64,000 nucleotides of DNA from DASXRA01 sp036502575. Its GTDB lineage: Bacteria; Actinomycetota; Actinomycetes; Mycobacteriales; Jatrophihabitantaceae. This document shows, one piece after another, positions 10,664 through 18,952 of the stretch (position 1 is the stretch's first letter; each line of letters begins with the position of its first letter). The notes under the pieces are model-generated. The model was given only the letters and a program-made list of their open reading frames with translations, was not told the DNA's origin and ran no database searches. The stretch lies in assembly GCA_036502575.1 (NCBI GenBank), contig DASXYL010000082.1:1-64000 (forward strand). The letters are read 5' to 3'. The position numbers and the translations under genes were made by a program.

Positions 10664-11983
10664 ATGGCGTTCACCCCGAAGCGGCGGCACCGAGCCGACT
10701 CCGACGAGCCGTACACGCCCCGGCACTCCCGGCTGCACATCCGGATGCCGGCCGCCCCGATCGGTCCCCGAGGGGTTCGCGCGGTCGTGGCGATCGCCGC
10801 GTTGGCGGCCGCGACAACGCTCAGCGGGGCCAGCGCGATCCACGCCAGACCCAAGGCGATGCCCCCGGGTGGACCAGCCACACCCGCGGCCCTGCCGCAA
10901 CTGCCGCTGACGCCCGAGATGCTCGCCCGCGGCGCGCCGCCCGGCGCCAAACTGCTACCTCGCAAGCCCGTGCATGTCGCGCATCCGGCCCCGGCCACCA
11001 AGCCGGTGATCACGGGCCTCGCCGCCAACGGCATCCCCGCCATCGCGCTCAACGCCTACCGCCTCGCCGCCGCCCGGCTGGCGTCGGCCGAACCGAGTTG
11101 CGGCATCCAGTGGCCGCTGCTCGCCGCGATCGGACGAGTCGAGTCGAACCACGGCCGATTCGGGGGCGCCGTCCTGTACCCGGACGGGACGTCGCTGCCC
11201 CGGATCATCGGCATCGCCCTGGACGGCACCCGGTCGGCCTACATCGGCGACACCGATGGCGGACGCCTGGACGGCGACACCCGGTATGACCGGGCCGTCG
11301 GGCCGATGCAGTTCATCCCGAGCACCTGGGCGTCGTGGGGAATCGACGGCAACGGCGACGGCGTCGCCAGCCCGTTCAACGTCGTCGACGCCGCCCTGGC
11401 CGCGGCCCGCTACCTGTGTGCGTCCGGCGGCGATCTGCGCACGCGATCCGGGCAGGTCGCCGCGGTGCTCGCGTACAACGACTCGGATCAGTACCTGGCT
11501 CAGGTCCTCGGCCTGGCCGCCGCCTACGCGCAGGGCGTCCCGATCGACGACCTGCCCATCAGCGGCCCGACCACGGGTGGGCTACCGCCGGCCAACCCGT
11601 GGGCGGGCCTTCCGGTGAACCCGGCGCTGCCGCCGGCCGGCGCGACGCGAAGCCCATCTCGCGCAGGCACCGCTGCCGCCACGGGGCCCGGGTCGACCAT
11701 GGCCTCCCGTGCCCGCACCGTGCCCGGCCACCTGGACGGATCGTCCGCCCCGCCGCCGTCGGCTCCGGGGCACCATCCGTCCGGCAGCACCGGAGCGGGC
11801 CAGGCGTCTGGCCCGGGCTCATCACCCACGCCCACGCCGACGCCGACCCGAACGCCGTCCGGGCCGAGCAGCAACCCGCCGCCGCCGTCGCCCAGCACGC
11901 CGCCGAATCCGCTGCAGACGGTGATCAACGGCGTCCTGTGCACGATCAGCCTGCTCGGCCTACCGATCTGCCCGCCAGGATGA
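10664..11983 (+). CDS. Secreted lytic murein transglycosylase
   Basis: 439 residues. A basic N-terminus is followed by a hydrophobic segment at residues ~38-60 (signal peptide or anchor), an SLT/MltB-like catalytic domain at ~115-290, and a long Pro/Ser/Thr-rich tail ending in NGVLCTISLLGLPICPPG. Catalytic Glu is in AIGRVESNHG; GPMQFIPSTWASWG is the substrate-binding motif typical of MltB-like enzymes; NGDGVASPFNVVDAALAAARYLC follows. It cleaves peptidoglycan glycan strands to 1,6-anhydro products outside the membrane. ATG 10664 follows GGAGGC within 10 bases. The two Cys in the tail may form a disulfide. Confidence 0.9.
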   Translation: MAFTPKRRHRADSDEPYTPRHSRLHIRMPAAPIGPRGVRAVVAIAALAAATTLSGASAIHARPKAMPPGGPATPAALPQLPLTPEMLARGAPPGAKLLPRKPVHVAHPAPATKPVITGLAANGIPAIALNAYRLAAARLASAEPSCGIQWPLLAAIGRVESNHGRFGGAVLYPDGTSLPRIIGIALDGTRSAYIGDTDGGRLDGDTRYDRAVGPMQFIPSTWASWGIDGNGDGVASPFNVVDAALAAARYLCASGGDLRTRSGQVAAVLAYNDSDQYLAQVLGLAAAYAQGVPIDDLPISGPTTGGLPPANPWAGLPVNPALPPAGATRSPSRAGTAAATGPGSTMASRARTVPGHLDGSSAPPPSAPGHHPSGSTGAGQASGPGSSPTPTPTPTRTPSGPSSNPPPPSPSTPPNPLQTVINGVLCTISLLGLPICPPG

Positions 11984-11984
11984 C

Positions 11985-12413
11985 TCAGGGGCGGCCGGCG
12001 GCGTCGGCGAGCATGCGCAGCCCGGTGACGATGCCCCCGGTGAGATCGCCGCTCGCGAAGGCGGCGCGCATGCCGAGCGCGGCGAGCGCACACGAGCGGT
12101 TCGGCAACCGAGGAGCGGACGCCTCCCCGGTCACGATGTGCAGCTTCCGCTGTCCGGGCGAGACCGCCACCAGGACGGCGCCGTCGGCCTCTGTCGCGAG
12201 CTTCTCGAACAGCGCCTCGGCGGTGGCGCGGGTCGGCTCCGCGAGCTCGCCCACGTAGAGGGAGAGCGTCAGCCCGGTCTCGCGGCTGGACAGCGTCAAC
12301 GCTTCGTCGATCCGAGCCAGCTGCCGCGCGTTGAAGGGGCTGCTGCCGTTGTCACGCCCGGCGGTCGGGCCGTTCGCGACGAGCTCGGTGGACCGCTTCG
12401 CATCACCACTCAC
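11985..12413 (-). CDS. DUF5130-family (TPM-like) protein
   Basis: 142 residues from GTG 12413 (VSGDAKRSTELV). The body (ARIDEALTLSSRETGLTLSLYVGEL ... DGAVLVAVSPGQRKLHIVTGE, parts quoted) resembles the TPM-like fold of actinobacterial DUF5130 proteins and ends GLRMLADAAGRP. The start overlaps the stop of the upstream small membrane-protein gene by 11 bases, so the two are translationally coupled. Relatives are found at this place in the actinobacterial pepN neighbourhood. Molecular function unknown. Confidence 0.75.
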   Translation of the reverse strand: MSGDAKRSTELVANGPTAGRDNGSSPFNARQLARIDEALTLSSRETGLTLSLYVGELAEPTRATAEALFEKLATEADGAVLVAVSPGQRKLHIVTGEASAPRLPNRSCALAALGMRAAFASGDLTGGIVTGLRMLADAAGRP

Positions 12414-12687
12414 CGCTGGCACCCCCCACCGCGTTGGGGGTGGGCGCGGGCGCACCGGACTCGATGGCCGGGCGGACCGGCGCCTCGACGGCGTGGTGCC
12501 CGGTGGCCGGGCCGGAATCGGTGACCGGACGAGGGATGTACCAGACGGGCGGGTACGTCCAGGGCTTTCCGGGACGGTAACGGTTGGGCTGGTGGAGCTC
12601 ACTAGGGCCGAAGACCAGCAGCGCGAACACCCCGATGACCAGGATCGGGATGCCGGCAAACACCAGTGCCGTCTGCGCGATGCTCAC
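12403..12687 (-). CDS. Small membrane protein, probable CtaJ-like cytochrome bc1-aa3 accessory subunit
   Basis: 94 residues from GTG 12687 (VSIAQTALVFAGIPILVIGVF). One N-terminal transmembrane helix (residues 4-24) is followed by HQPNRYRPGKPWTYPPVWYIP and a Pro-rich tail. The RYRPG-x-PW-x2-x-PVW pattern is what I remember from actinobacterial proteins annotated as the aa3-type oxidase subunit CtaJ, seen in the mycobacterial III2-IV2 supercomplex; this assignment is by pattern only. It overlaps the DUF5130 gene by 11 bases. Confidence 0.6.
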   Translation of the reverse strand: MSIAQTALVFAGIPILVIGVFALLVFGPSELHQPNRYRPGKPWTYPPVWYIPRPVTDSGPATGHHAVEAPVRPAIESGAPAPTPNAVGGASGEW

Positions 12688-12804
12688 TTGTCGACTCCGC
12701 GCAACGTGATCTCCTCGCTCATGCCCACTCCGATGCGCACCGCGGCTCAGCACGAGCCGATGTTCACGTCGACACGGTAGCGAACCGGGCCGCACGCTCC
12801 GCAG

Positions 12805-14229
12805 TCAGGCGCCCCAGATCGGCGGATGCCTGTCCCGCCACGGCGCCGCCGCTTCGACTTGCGCGCCGAGCGTGAGCAGCGTGGCCTCGGCAGCGGGCCG
12901 CCCGACGAGCATGACGCCGATCGGCAGCCCCTCGCGGCTCTGGTGAAGCGGCAGCGAGATGGCCGGCTGACCGGTGGCGTTCACCACGGCGGTGAACGGC
13001 GTGAATCGCTTCTGCCGCTCGAAGTCGGCGCCCGGATCACCGTCGCGGTCGAACCAGCCGACCGGCCGCGGCAACATCGCGAGCGTCGGGGTGAGCACCG
13101 CGTCCAGGCGCGCCGTCGCCGCGATGGCCTGCCGGGCGAACAACCCGAGCGTGCCGATCGCCTGCGCGTACTGCTGTCCGCTGATCGCCCGGCCCCGTTC
13201 GCGCAGGTAGCGGGTCAGGGGACGCAGCTCACCCTCGCGCGCCGGGTCGACCGGGACCAGGGTCGCCGACACCGACCACACCGTCTCGAACGCGGGCACC
13301 GCCTCGCGCGGCACCGGCGAGTCGATGTCGATCACCTCGTGGCCGAGGCGCGCCAGCAGCCGGCTCGCCCGCTCCCACGCATCGCGCACCTGCGGGTCGA
13401 TCTCGGCCTCGATCGGCGGGTCGATGAACCGGCCGATCCGCAGCCGGCCGGGATCGCGCTCGCAGGCACGCACGAAGGGCTCGTCGGGCAGCGGCAACGG
13501 ATCCGGGTCACCCGGCCGCGGCTCCGCCACCGCGTCCAGGAAGGCGGCGGCGTCGCGGACGGTGCGCGCCAGCGGCCCGTAGACGGCCAGCCGCGTCGCG
13601 TCCAGGTCGAACGGGCCCTTGGAGACGCGTCCCCGTGAGGGCTTGAGCCCGACCAGGCCGCAGCTGCTCGCCGGGATGCGGATCGAGCCGCCGCCGTCGC
13701 TGCCCTGCGCGAACGGGATGAGGCCGCCGGACACCGCCGCAGCCGCTCCCCCGCTGGAGCCGCCCGACGACCGCGAGATGTCCCACGGCGTGCGCGCCGG
13801 CGGGCCGATGTCGGTCTCGGTGTAGCAGGGCAGGCCGAACTCGGGGGTCGCCGTCTTGCCGAGGCTGATCGTGCCGGCGCCCCGCAACGACTCGACGATG
13901 TAGTCGTCGAAAGTCGGCACGAACTCCTCGTACACCTTCGAGCCGAGCTTGGTGACGATGCCCTTGGTGAGATTGAGGTCCTTGATCGCGATCGGGACGC
14001 CGAGCAGTGGGGGCAGCGTCGCCGGATCGGTCGCGTCGTGCACTGCCTGCTCGGCGGCCTTCGCCTGCTCGCGGGCCGCGTCGGCCGTCACGGTGACGAA
14101 CGCGCCGAGCTGCTCGTCGAGGCGATCGATGCGATCCAGGACGTGCTCGACGAGTTCGACCGGGCTCACCTCGCGCCGGCGCACCGCCGCGGCCTGCTCC
14201 GAAGCGGTCAGATCATGCAGCTGCGCCAT
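12805..14229 (-). CDS. Amidase (amidase-signature family)
   Basis: 474 residues. Hydrolyses amides through the Ser-cisSer-Lys triad: Lys in GVPIAIKDLN (~residue 80), and the serines in SRSSGGSSGGAAAAV and GSDGGGSIRIPASSCG. The length and LPIGVMLVGRPAAEATLL ending are normal. No GatC partner is nearby, and the rest of GatCAB is absent, so this is a stand-alone amidase of unknown substrate rather than the tRNA amidotransferase. ATG 14229 gives MAQLHDLTASEQAAAV. Divergent from the MarR-GNAT gene. Confidence 0.9.
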   Translation of the reverse strand: MAQLHDLTASEQAAAVRRREVSPVELVEHVLDRIDRLDEQLGAFVTVTADAAREQAKAAEQAVHDATDPATLPPLLGVPIAIKDLNLTKGIVTKLGSKVYEEFVPTFDDYIVESLRGAGTISLGKTATPEFGLPCYTETDIGPPARTPWDISRSSGGSSGGAAAAVSGGLIPFAQGSDGGGSIRIPASSCGLVGLKPSRGRVSKGPFDLDATRLAVYGPLARTVRDAAAFLDAVAEPRPGDPDPLPLPDEPFVRACERDPGRLRIGRFIDPPIEAEIDPQVRDAWERASRLLARLGHEVIDIDSPVPREAVPAFETVWSVSATLVPVDPAREGELRPLTRYLRERGRAISGQQYAQAIGTLGLFARQAIAATARLDAVLTPTLAMLPRPVGWFDRDGDPGADFERQKRFTPFTAVVNATGQPAISLPLHQSREGLPIGVMLVGRPAAEATLLTLGAQVEAAAPWRDRHPPIWGA

Positions 14230-14354
14230 GCGGCAAACCTAACCTGCTGCTCGCCTGCGAAAGGTGTCCGCGCCTCGCGACGCTATGGCGCTGCGAAGCG
14301 CGGACAACTTGCTGGGTCCGCGCCGCGCCCCATATCTTTGCCTCAGTCAAAGAT

Positions 14355-15311
14355 ATGGAGTTGGACGTGGACGACACCGTCGCTGCCATACGCGGCTTCA
14401 ACCGCTACTACACGAACGTCATCGGTGCTCTCGGCGAGGGACACCTGCACTCGCCGTACACGCTCACCGAGGCCCGCGTGCTGTACGAGTTGGCGCAGCA
14501 CGAGTCGCGCGACGTGGTCGAGTTGCGCCGTCAGCTCGATCTGGACGCCGGCTACCTCACGCGCATTCTCACGCGCCTCGAGGGGGACGGTCTGGTCACT
14601 CGACGTCGCTCCGATACCGACGGACGGCGTCAGATCGCCGCCCTGACCAAGACCGGACGAACCGCGTTCGCCGCACTCAATCGTCGCGCCAACCGGGACG
14701 TGTCCCGGCTGCTCGACCCGCTCGCACCGAACGAGCGGGGCCAGCTGCGCCAGGCGCTGCAGACCGTGCGGACGCTGCTCGACCGCGATAGGCCAAGCGG
14801 CGAGGTCACGCTGCGGCAACCGGCACCGGGAGATCTCGGCTGGATCGTTGCGCGCAACGCCGAGCTGTACACCGCCGACTACGGCTGGGACGCCGACTAC
14901 GAGACCCTCGTGGCCCGCATCGTCGCCGACTTCGCCGCGACGCATGATCCGGACCGCGAACGTGCCTGGATCGCCGAGATCGACGGGCAGCGCGTCGGCT
15001 GCGTGATGTGTGCGCGCGCCGACGACGCCGACAGGGCCGACAGGGCCGACAAGGCCACGGCCAAGCTGCGGCTGCTGCTCGTCGAGCCGTCCGCCCGCGG
15101 GCTCGGGGTCGGCACCCGGTTGGTCGACGCCTGCGTCGATTTCGCCCGCGACGCCGGCTACCAGCGGATGACGTTGTGGACGCAGAGCACGCTGAGCGCC
15201 GCCCGCCGCATCTACGCCGCCGCGGGATTCGAGCTGGTGCACTCGGCGCCGCATCACAGCTTCGGCGCCGACCTGGTCGAGGAGACCTGGACGGTGGAGC
15301 TGTCAGGCTGA
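14355..15311 (+). CDS. MarR regulator fused to GNAT N-acetyltransferase
   Basis: 318 residues in two domains. Residues 1-145 are a MarR-type winged helix (SPYTLTEARVLYELAQH, LDAGYLTRILTRLEGDGLVTRRRSDTDGR). Residues ~152-315 are a GNAT acetyltransferase with the acetyl-CoA loop LVEPSARGLGVGTRLVDACV and RRIYAAAGFELV. Such fusions are known in bacteria; the small molecule acetylated is unknown. Between the domains' strands lies DRADRADKA, encoded by three 9-nt repeats at 15030-15056. ATG 14355 starts 125 bases from the divergent amidase start. The stop overlaps the HNH gene end by 9 bases. Confidence 0.9.
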   Translation: MELDVDDTVAAIRGFNRYYTNVIGALGEGHLHSPYTLTEARVLYELAQHESRDVVELRRQLDLDAGYLTRILTRLEGDGLVTRRRSDTDGRRQIAALTKTGRTAFAALNRRANRDVSRLLDPLAPNERGQLRQALQTVRTLLDRDRPSGEVTLRQPAPGDLGWIVARNAELYTADYGWDADYETLVARIVADFAATHDPDRERAWIAEIDGQRVGCVMCARADDADRADRADKATAKLRLLLVEPSARGLGVGTRLVDACVDFARDAGYQRMTLWTQSTLSAARRIYAAAGFELVHSAPHHSFGADLVEETWTVELSG

Positions 15312-15824
15312 CGCGGCCTCGGCGCTCGTCCAGTCCAGGGAGAGGTAGCGCTGCCAGGCCGGATCGCGTTTGGCCCAACCCAGAACAACAGCCACCGTTG
15401 CCGGTGGCCGTGTAGGTGCGGAGACCAGGTGCCAACCGAGTTCGGCGAGCAGGCGGTCGCCCTTGCGGTGGTTGCACCTGGCGCAGGCGGCAACCACGTT
15501 CGTCCATATGTGTTCGCCACCGCGCGACCGGGGGCGGACGTGGTCGATGGTGTCGGCGCGCAGGCCGCAGTAGACGCAGGCGTGCCGGTCGCGATCGAGC
15601 ACCGCGCGGCGGGTCAACGGCACCTCGCGCCGGTACGGCACGCGCACGTAACGGGACAGGCGCACGACGGTCGGCACCGGAATCGACGTGCGCGCCGAGC
15701 GCATCACCCCGTCGCCCGATTCGACGACGACGGCCTTCTCGGCCAGTACGAGCACGACGGCGCGCCGCAACGGCACGACGCACAATGGCTCGTACGTCGC
15801 GTTGAGCACTAGCGCACCTGACAT
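15303..15824 (-). CDS. HNH endonuclease
   Basis: 173 residues. Nuclease core: DRHACVYCGLRADTIDHVRPRSRGG ... ACARCNHRKGDRL (parts), i.e. a CxxC...DH...H...CxxC zinc-framed HNH motif in the middle. The N-terminus (SGALVLNATYEPL) matches the widespread actinobacterial HNH protein found near glbO/pepN (Rv2469c in M. tuberculosis, from memory). ATG 15824 has GGGAG 7 bases upstream. Cellular role unsettled; probably a housekeeping protein since it is conserved in place. Converges with the MarR-GNAT gene. Confidence 0.92.
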   Translation of the reverse strand: MSGALVLNATYEPLCVVPLRRAVVLVLAEKAVVVESGDGVMRSARTSIPVPTVVRLSRYVRVPYRREVPLTRRAVLDRDRHACVYCGLRADTIDHVRPRSRGGEHIWTNVVAACARCNHRKGDRLLAELGWHLVSAPTRPPATVAVVLGWAKRDPAWQRYLSLDWTSAEAASA

Positions 15825-16017
15825 CGGCACACTCCCTGGCTGGGATAGTTGCCCAAGTCCCGACCGGACATAGTCAACCGGACGACGGCCCCGCGCGCAC
15901 GAACTTTCGCGAGTATCACGTGGTCGGGCGCGTCGCCGTCCTGATAAATCCGGACATTTCGGCCCTCCGGACGGTCGGCGAGTTGGACGGCCACCCCGGC
16001 TGGCAGGCTGAACGGCC

Positions 16018-16956
16018 GTGGACACTCACATCGCCTTGCCGGAGTACCTGCACGAGCACAGCAAGGCGCTGATCGAGACGCCGGCCCGCATCCTGGCGAT
16101 CATCGTGGTAGCGCTGATCCTCCGGTTGATCCTGCATCGGATGATCAACCGCCTCGCCCGGCCGGCCGAGCGTGCCGCGCTGCCCCGCATCCTGCGCCCC
16201 CTGCGCGAGAAACGCGGCACCAACGCGATCCTGCAATCGACCGGCCTGCTCTCCGAACGGCGCACGCAGCGGGCCGCTGCGATCGCGTCGGTGCTCAAGA
16301 GCTTCGTCTCGTTCACGATCTTCGTCATGGCGATCATGCTCATCCTGGGCGAACTCGGCATCAACCTGGTACCCCTCATCGCCGGGACCTCCATCGTGGG
16401 CGTGGCCCTCGGCTTCGGCGCGCAGAACATCGTCAAGGACTTCCTGGCCGGGATCTTCATGATTCTCGAGGACCAGTACGGCGTCGGCGACGTGATCGAC
16501 TTCGAGCAGGCGACCGGCCGGGTCGAGGCGGTCGGCCTGCGCACGACCCGGTTGCGGGACGTCGACGGCACGGTCTGGTACGTCCGCAACGGCGAGGTGG
16601 TGCGCGTCGGCAACAAGAGCCAGGGCTATGCGCAGGTGGTGCTCGACGTGCCCATCGCGGCGTCCACCGACGTCGAGACGGCCTCGGCCGCCATGCTCGA
16701 GGTCGCCCGTCAGATGCACGACGAGGACGAGTGGGCCGAGGTGTTCCTGGGCGAACCGGAGGTGCAGGGCGTCGAGGCCATGACCCGCGAGGAGACCGTG
16801 ATCCGCCTGGTCGTCCGGGTCCGGCCGCTCGAGCAGTGGCGCACCGCCCGCGAGCTGCGCCGGCGCATCCGGGAAGGCCTGGACCGCCTGGACATCGCCG
16901 CCGGCGAACCCCAGGACGCGGAACCCTCGGAACCATCCGCGCCGGCCGACGACTAG
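16018..16956 (+). CDS. MscS-type mechanosensitive ion channel
   Basis: 312 residues. Hydrophobic helices at ~24-42, ~98-120 and ~125-148; the pore-lining third helix and beta domain are seen in GTSIVGVALGFGAQNIVKDFLAGIFMILEDQYGVGDVIDF (read in pieces). MscS channels release solutes upon membrane tension. GTG 16018 gives MDTHIALPEYL. The C-terminal ~20 residues are acidic and Pro-rich. The stop overlaps that of the disulfide oxidoreductase gene by 4 bases. Confidence 0.92.
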   Translation: MDTHIALPEYLHEHSKALIETPARILAIIVVALILRLILHRMINRLARPAERAALPRILRPLREKRGTNAILQSTGLLSERRTQRAAAIASVLKSFVSFTIFVMAIMLILGELGINLVPLIAGTSIVGVALGFGAQNIVKDFLAGIFMILEDQYGVGDVIDFEQATGRVEAVGLRTTRLRDVDGTVWYVRNGEVVRVGNKSQGYAQVVLDVPIAASTDVETASAAMLEVARQMHDEDEWAEVFLGEPEVQGVEAMTREETVIRLVVRVRPLEQWRTARELRRRIREGLDRLDIAAGEPQDAEPSEPSAPADD

Positions 16957-18368
16957 CCCAGCTCGCGCACCGCGTCGAGCACCGCGCGGTGCAGGGTCGG
17001 GTAGGCGTAGTGCATCGTGGCCAGCGTCTTGACCGGCACCTCGGCGTGTACAGCCAGGGTGAGCATCCCGAGGATCTCGCCGCCGTGCGGGCTGACCACG
17101 GTCGCGCCGACCAGGACGCCGCGATCGGTGTCCTCGACCAGTTTGACCAGCCCGTCGTTGCCCTTGCCGTAGATCCAGCCCCGGGTCGACGCCGGGATCT
17201 GGGTGCTGCCGGTACGCACGTCGAGGCCCTTGTCGCGCGCCTGTTGTTCGGTGAGCCCGACCCGTCCCACCTCGGGGTCGCTGAACGTCACCCAGGCCAC
17301 ACCGTGGTAGCCGCCGTACAGGTCGCCGCGTTGCAACAGCCGGGCGACGAGCACCCGGGCCTGCCACACCGCCACATGGGTGAACGCGCCGCGCCCGGTC
17401 GAGTCGCCGACCGAGTAGAGACCGTCAACCGGCTCGCCGTCGTGCAGCACGCGCATCCCGTCATCGACGTCCAGCGTGTGAGCGTCGGCGGCCAGCCCGA
17501 GCGTGTCGAGCCGGAGGTCCAGCGTGTTCGGCCGCCGTCCCACCGCGACGAGCAGCTTCTCGCCGGTGACGGTGCTGCCGTCGTCCAGGGTGACGACCAC
17601 GCCCTCGCCACCCGCGCTCACCCGCGTCGCGCGCACCTTGGTCCGGAGCTCGAGCCCCTCCCGGCTCAGCACCTCGGCGACGGCCGCCGACGCCTCGGGC
17701 TCCTCGACGCGCAGGATGCGGTCGGACGCCTCGACGACGCGCACCTTCGCGCCGAACCGGGCCAGCGCCTGGCTGAGCTCGATGCCGATCGCTCCCCCGC
17801 CGAGCACCGCCAGGCTGGCCGGCGCGCTCGGTGACTGCATCACCTCGCGGTTCGTCCACACCGGGCCGTCGATGCTGCGCTCCAGGTCGGCGAGGCCCTC
17901 GATCGACGGCATGGCCGGCGCGGTGCCCACCCCGACGACAACGTGCCGCGCTGTGTACGTCTTGTCACCCACCTCGACCTTGATCGCGCCGTCGTCCGCG
18001 CGGCCGGCCAGCCGGCCCAGGCCGCGCACGAACGTCCCGCCGAGGTTCTCGAACCGCTCGACGGCCACCCGGTCGTCCCAGTCGTCGGTCGCCTCGTCGC
18101 GGATCCGTGTCGCGACCTTGCCGTACTCCGGCGTCGCCTGCGCCGTGCCGGCCAGGTCGTTGACGTACGTGGCGTCGGTCAGTACCTCGGCGCCGCGAAT
18201 GATCATCTTGGACGGGATGCAGCCGTAGTACGGGCATTCGCCGCCGACCAGGCGCGAGTCGATGCCGAGCACGGACCAGCCGGCCTCGGCCATCCGCTCG
18301 GCAACCTCCTCGCCGCCAGGTCCGAGTCCGAGCACGATCAGATCGAAGTCGTCAGGGCCATCGCTCAT
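16953..18368 (-). CDS. FAD-dependent pyridine nucleotide-disulfide oxidoreductase
   Basis: 471 residues, class I disulfide reductase layout: N-terminal FAD site LGLGPGGEEVAE, redox-active pair CPYYGC in GGECPYYGCIPSK, NAD(P) site VLGGGAIGIELSQAL near residue 180, second FAD motif LYSVGDSTGRGAF, and a dimerisation domain ending AYPTLHRAVLDAV. The usual C-terminal His-x4-Glu of lipoamide dehydrogenase is replaced (YPTLHRA), so the electron acceptor is unclear: it could be a mercuric reductase-like or quinone reductase-like enzyme. ATG 18368 is 18 bases from the divergent globin start. Confidence 0.9.
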   Translation of the reverse strand: MSDGPDDFDLIVLGLGPGGEEVAERMAEAGWSVLGIDSRLVGGECPYYGCIPSKMIIRGAEVLTDATYVNDLAGTAQATPEYGKVATRIRDEATDDWDDRVAVERFENLGGTFVRGLGRLAGRADDGAIKVEVGDKTYTARHVVVGVGTAPAMPSIEGLADLERSIDGPVWTNREVMQSPSAPASLAVLGGGAIGIELSQALARFGAKVRVVEASDRILRVEEPEASAAVAEVLSREGLELRTKVRATRVSAGGEGVVVTLDDGSTVTGEKLLVAVGRRPNTLDLRLDTLGLAADAHTLDVDDGMRVLHDGEPVDGLYSVGDSTGRGAFTHVAVWQARVLVARLLQRGDLYGGYHGVAWVTFSDPEVGRVGLTEQQARDKGLDVRTGSTQIPASTRGWIYGKGNDGLVKLVEDTDRGVLVGATVVSPHGGEILGMLTLAVHAEVPVKTLATMHYAYPTLHRAVLDAVRELG

Positions 18369-18386
18369 GCCTGGGACAATAGGCGG

Positions 18387-18797
18387 GTGCACTCGCAGGA
18401 TGACGTTACGAATCCCGATCGACCGCCGACGGTCTACGAGGCGATCGGCGGCGAGCCCACGTTCACCCGGCTCGTCGACGCGTTCTATGCCGGGGTGGCG
18501 GCCGACCCGGTGCTGCGGGCGATCTATCCAGAAGACGACCTGGGCCCGGCCGCCGAGCGGCTGCGCCTCTTCCTGATCCAGTACTGGGGCGGTCCGACGA
18601 CGTACTCCGACACCCGCGGCCATCCCCGGCTGCGGATGCGGCACGCCCCCTTCGCCGTCGGCGTCGCGGCCCGGGACGCCTGGCTACGGCACATGCGGGC
18701 CGCGCTCGACACGGTGGCGCTGCCCGCCGAGTACGACGACGTGCTGTGGCAGTACTTCACCCGAGCGGCCGAGAGTCTGCGCAACACCCCGGGCTGA
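18387..18797 (+). CDS. glbO: Group II truncated haemoglobin
   Basis: 136 residues from GTG 18387. TVYEAIGGEPTFTRLVDAFY is the A/B-helix start, YPEDDL the CD region, FLIQYWGGPTTYS the G-region with the conserved Trp G8 of group II globins, and RMRHAPFAVG carries the proximal His. The family binds O2/NO and in mycobacteria (GlbO) protects against oxidative or nitrosative stress. Divergent from the disulfide oxidoreductase; the short 18-base gap means shared promoter space or overlapping 5' ends. Confidence 0.93.
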   Translation: MHSQDDVTNPDRPPTVYEAIGGEPTFTRLVDAFYAGVAADPVLRAIYPEDDLGPAAERLRLFLIQYWGGPTTYSDTRGHPRLRMRHAPFAVGVAARDAWLRHMRAALDTVALPAEYDDVLWQYFTRAAESLRNTPG

Positions 18798-18828
18798 CCC
18801 GGTCCCCACACCCTGAGCGCCCTCAGCC

Positions 18829-18882
18829 GTGATCAACAGCCCGTCAGCGTGCGAAATCGCCACCTCACGGGCTGTTGATCAC
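18829..18882. repeat. Inverted repeat, 16-bp perfect arms, 22-nt loop
   Basis: GTGATCAACAGCCCGT (18829-18844) and its exact reverse complement (18867-18882) frame a 22-base loop between glbO and the GH13 gene. There is no T tract after it, so it may be a factor-assisted terminator, an extragenic palindrome or a regulator site. The outer end GTTGATCACCA recurs at 26630-26640 inside the island. Confidence 0.7.
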
Positions 18883-18952
18883 CACATGATGGTCGCGCAC
18901 TCCGGCGACCCAGTCGACGCCGCAATCGCGGCCACCAGGCACAATCGACCGG

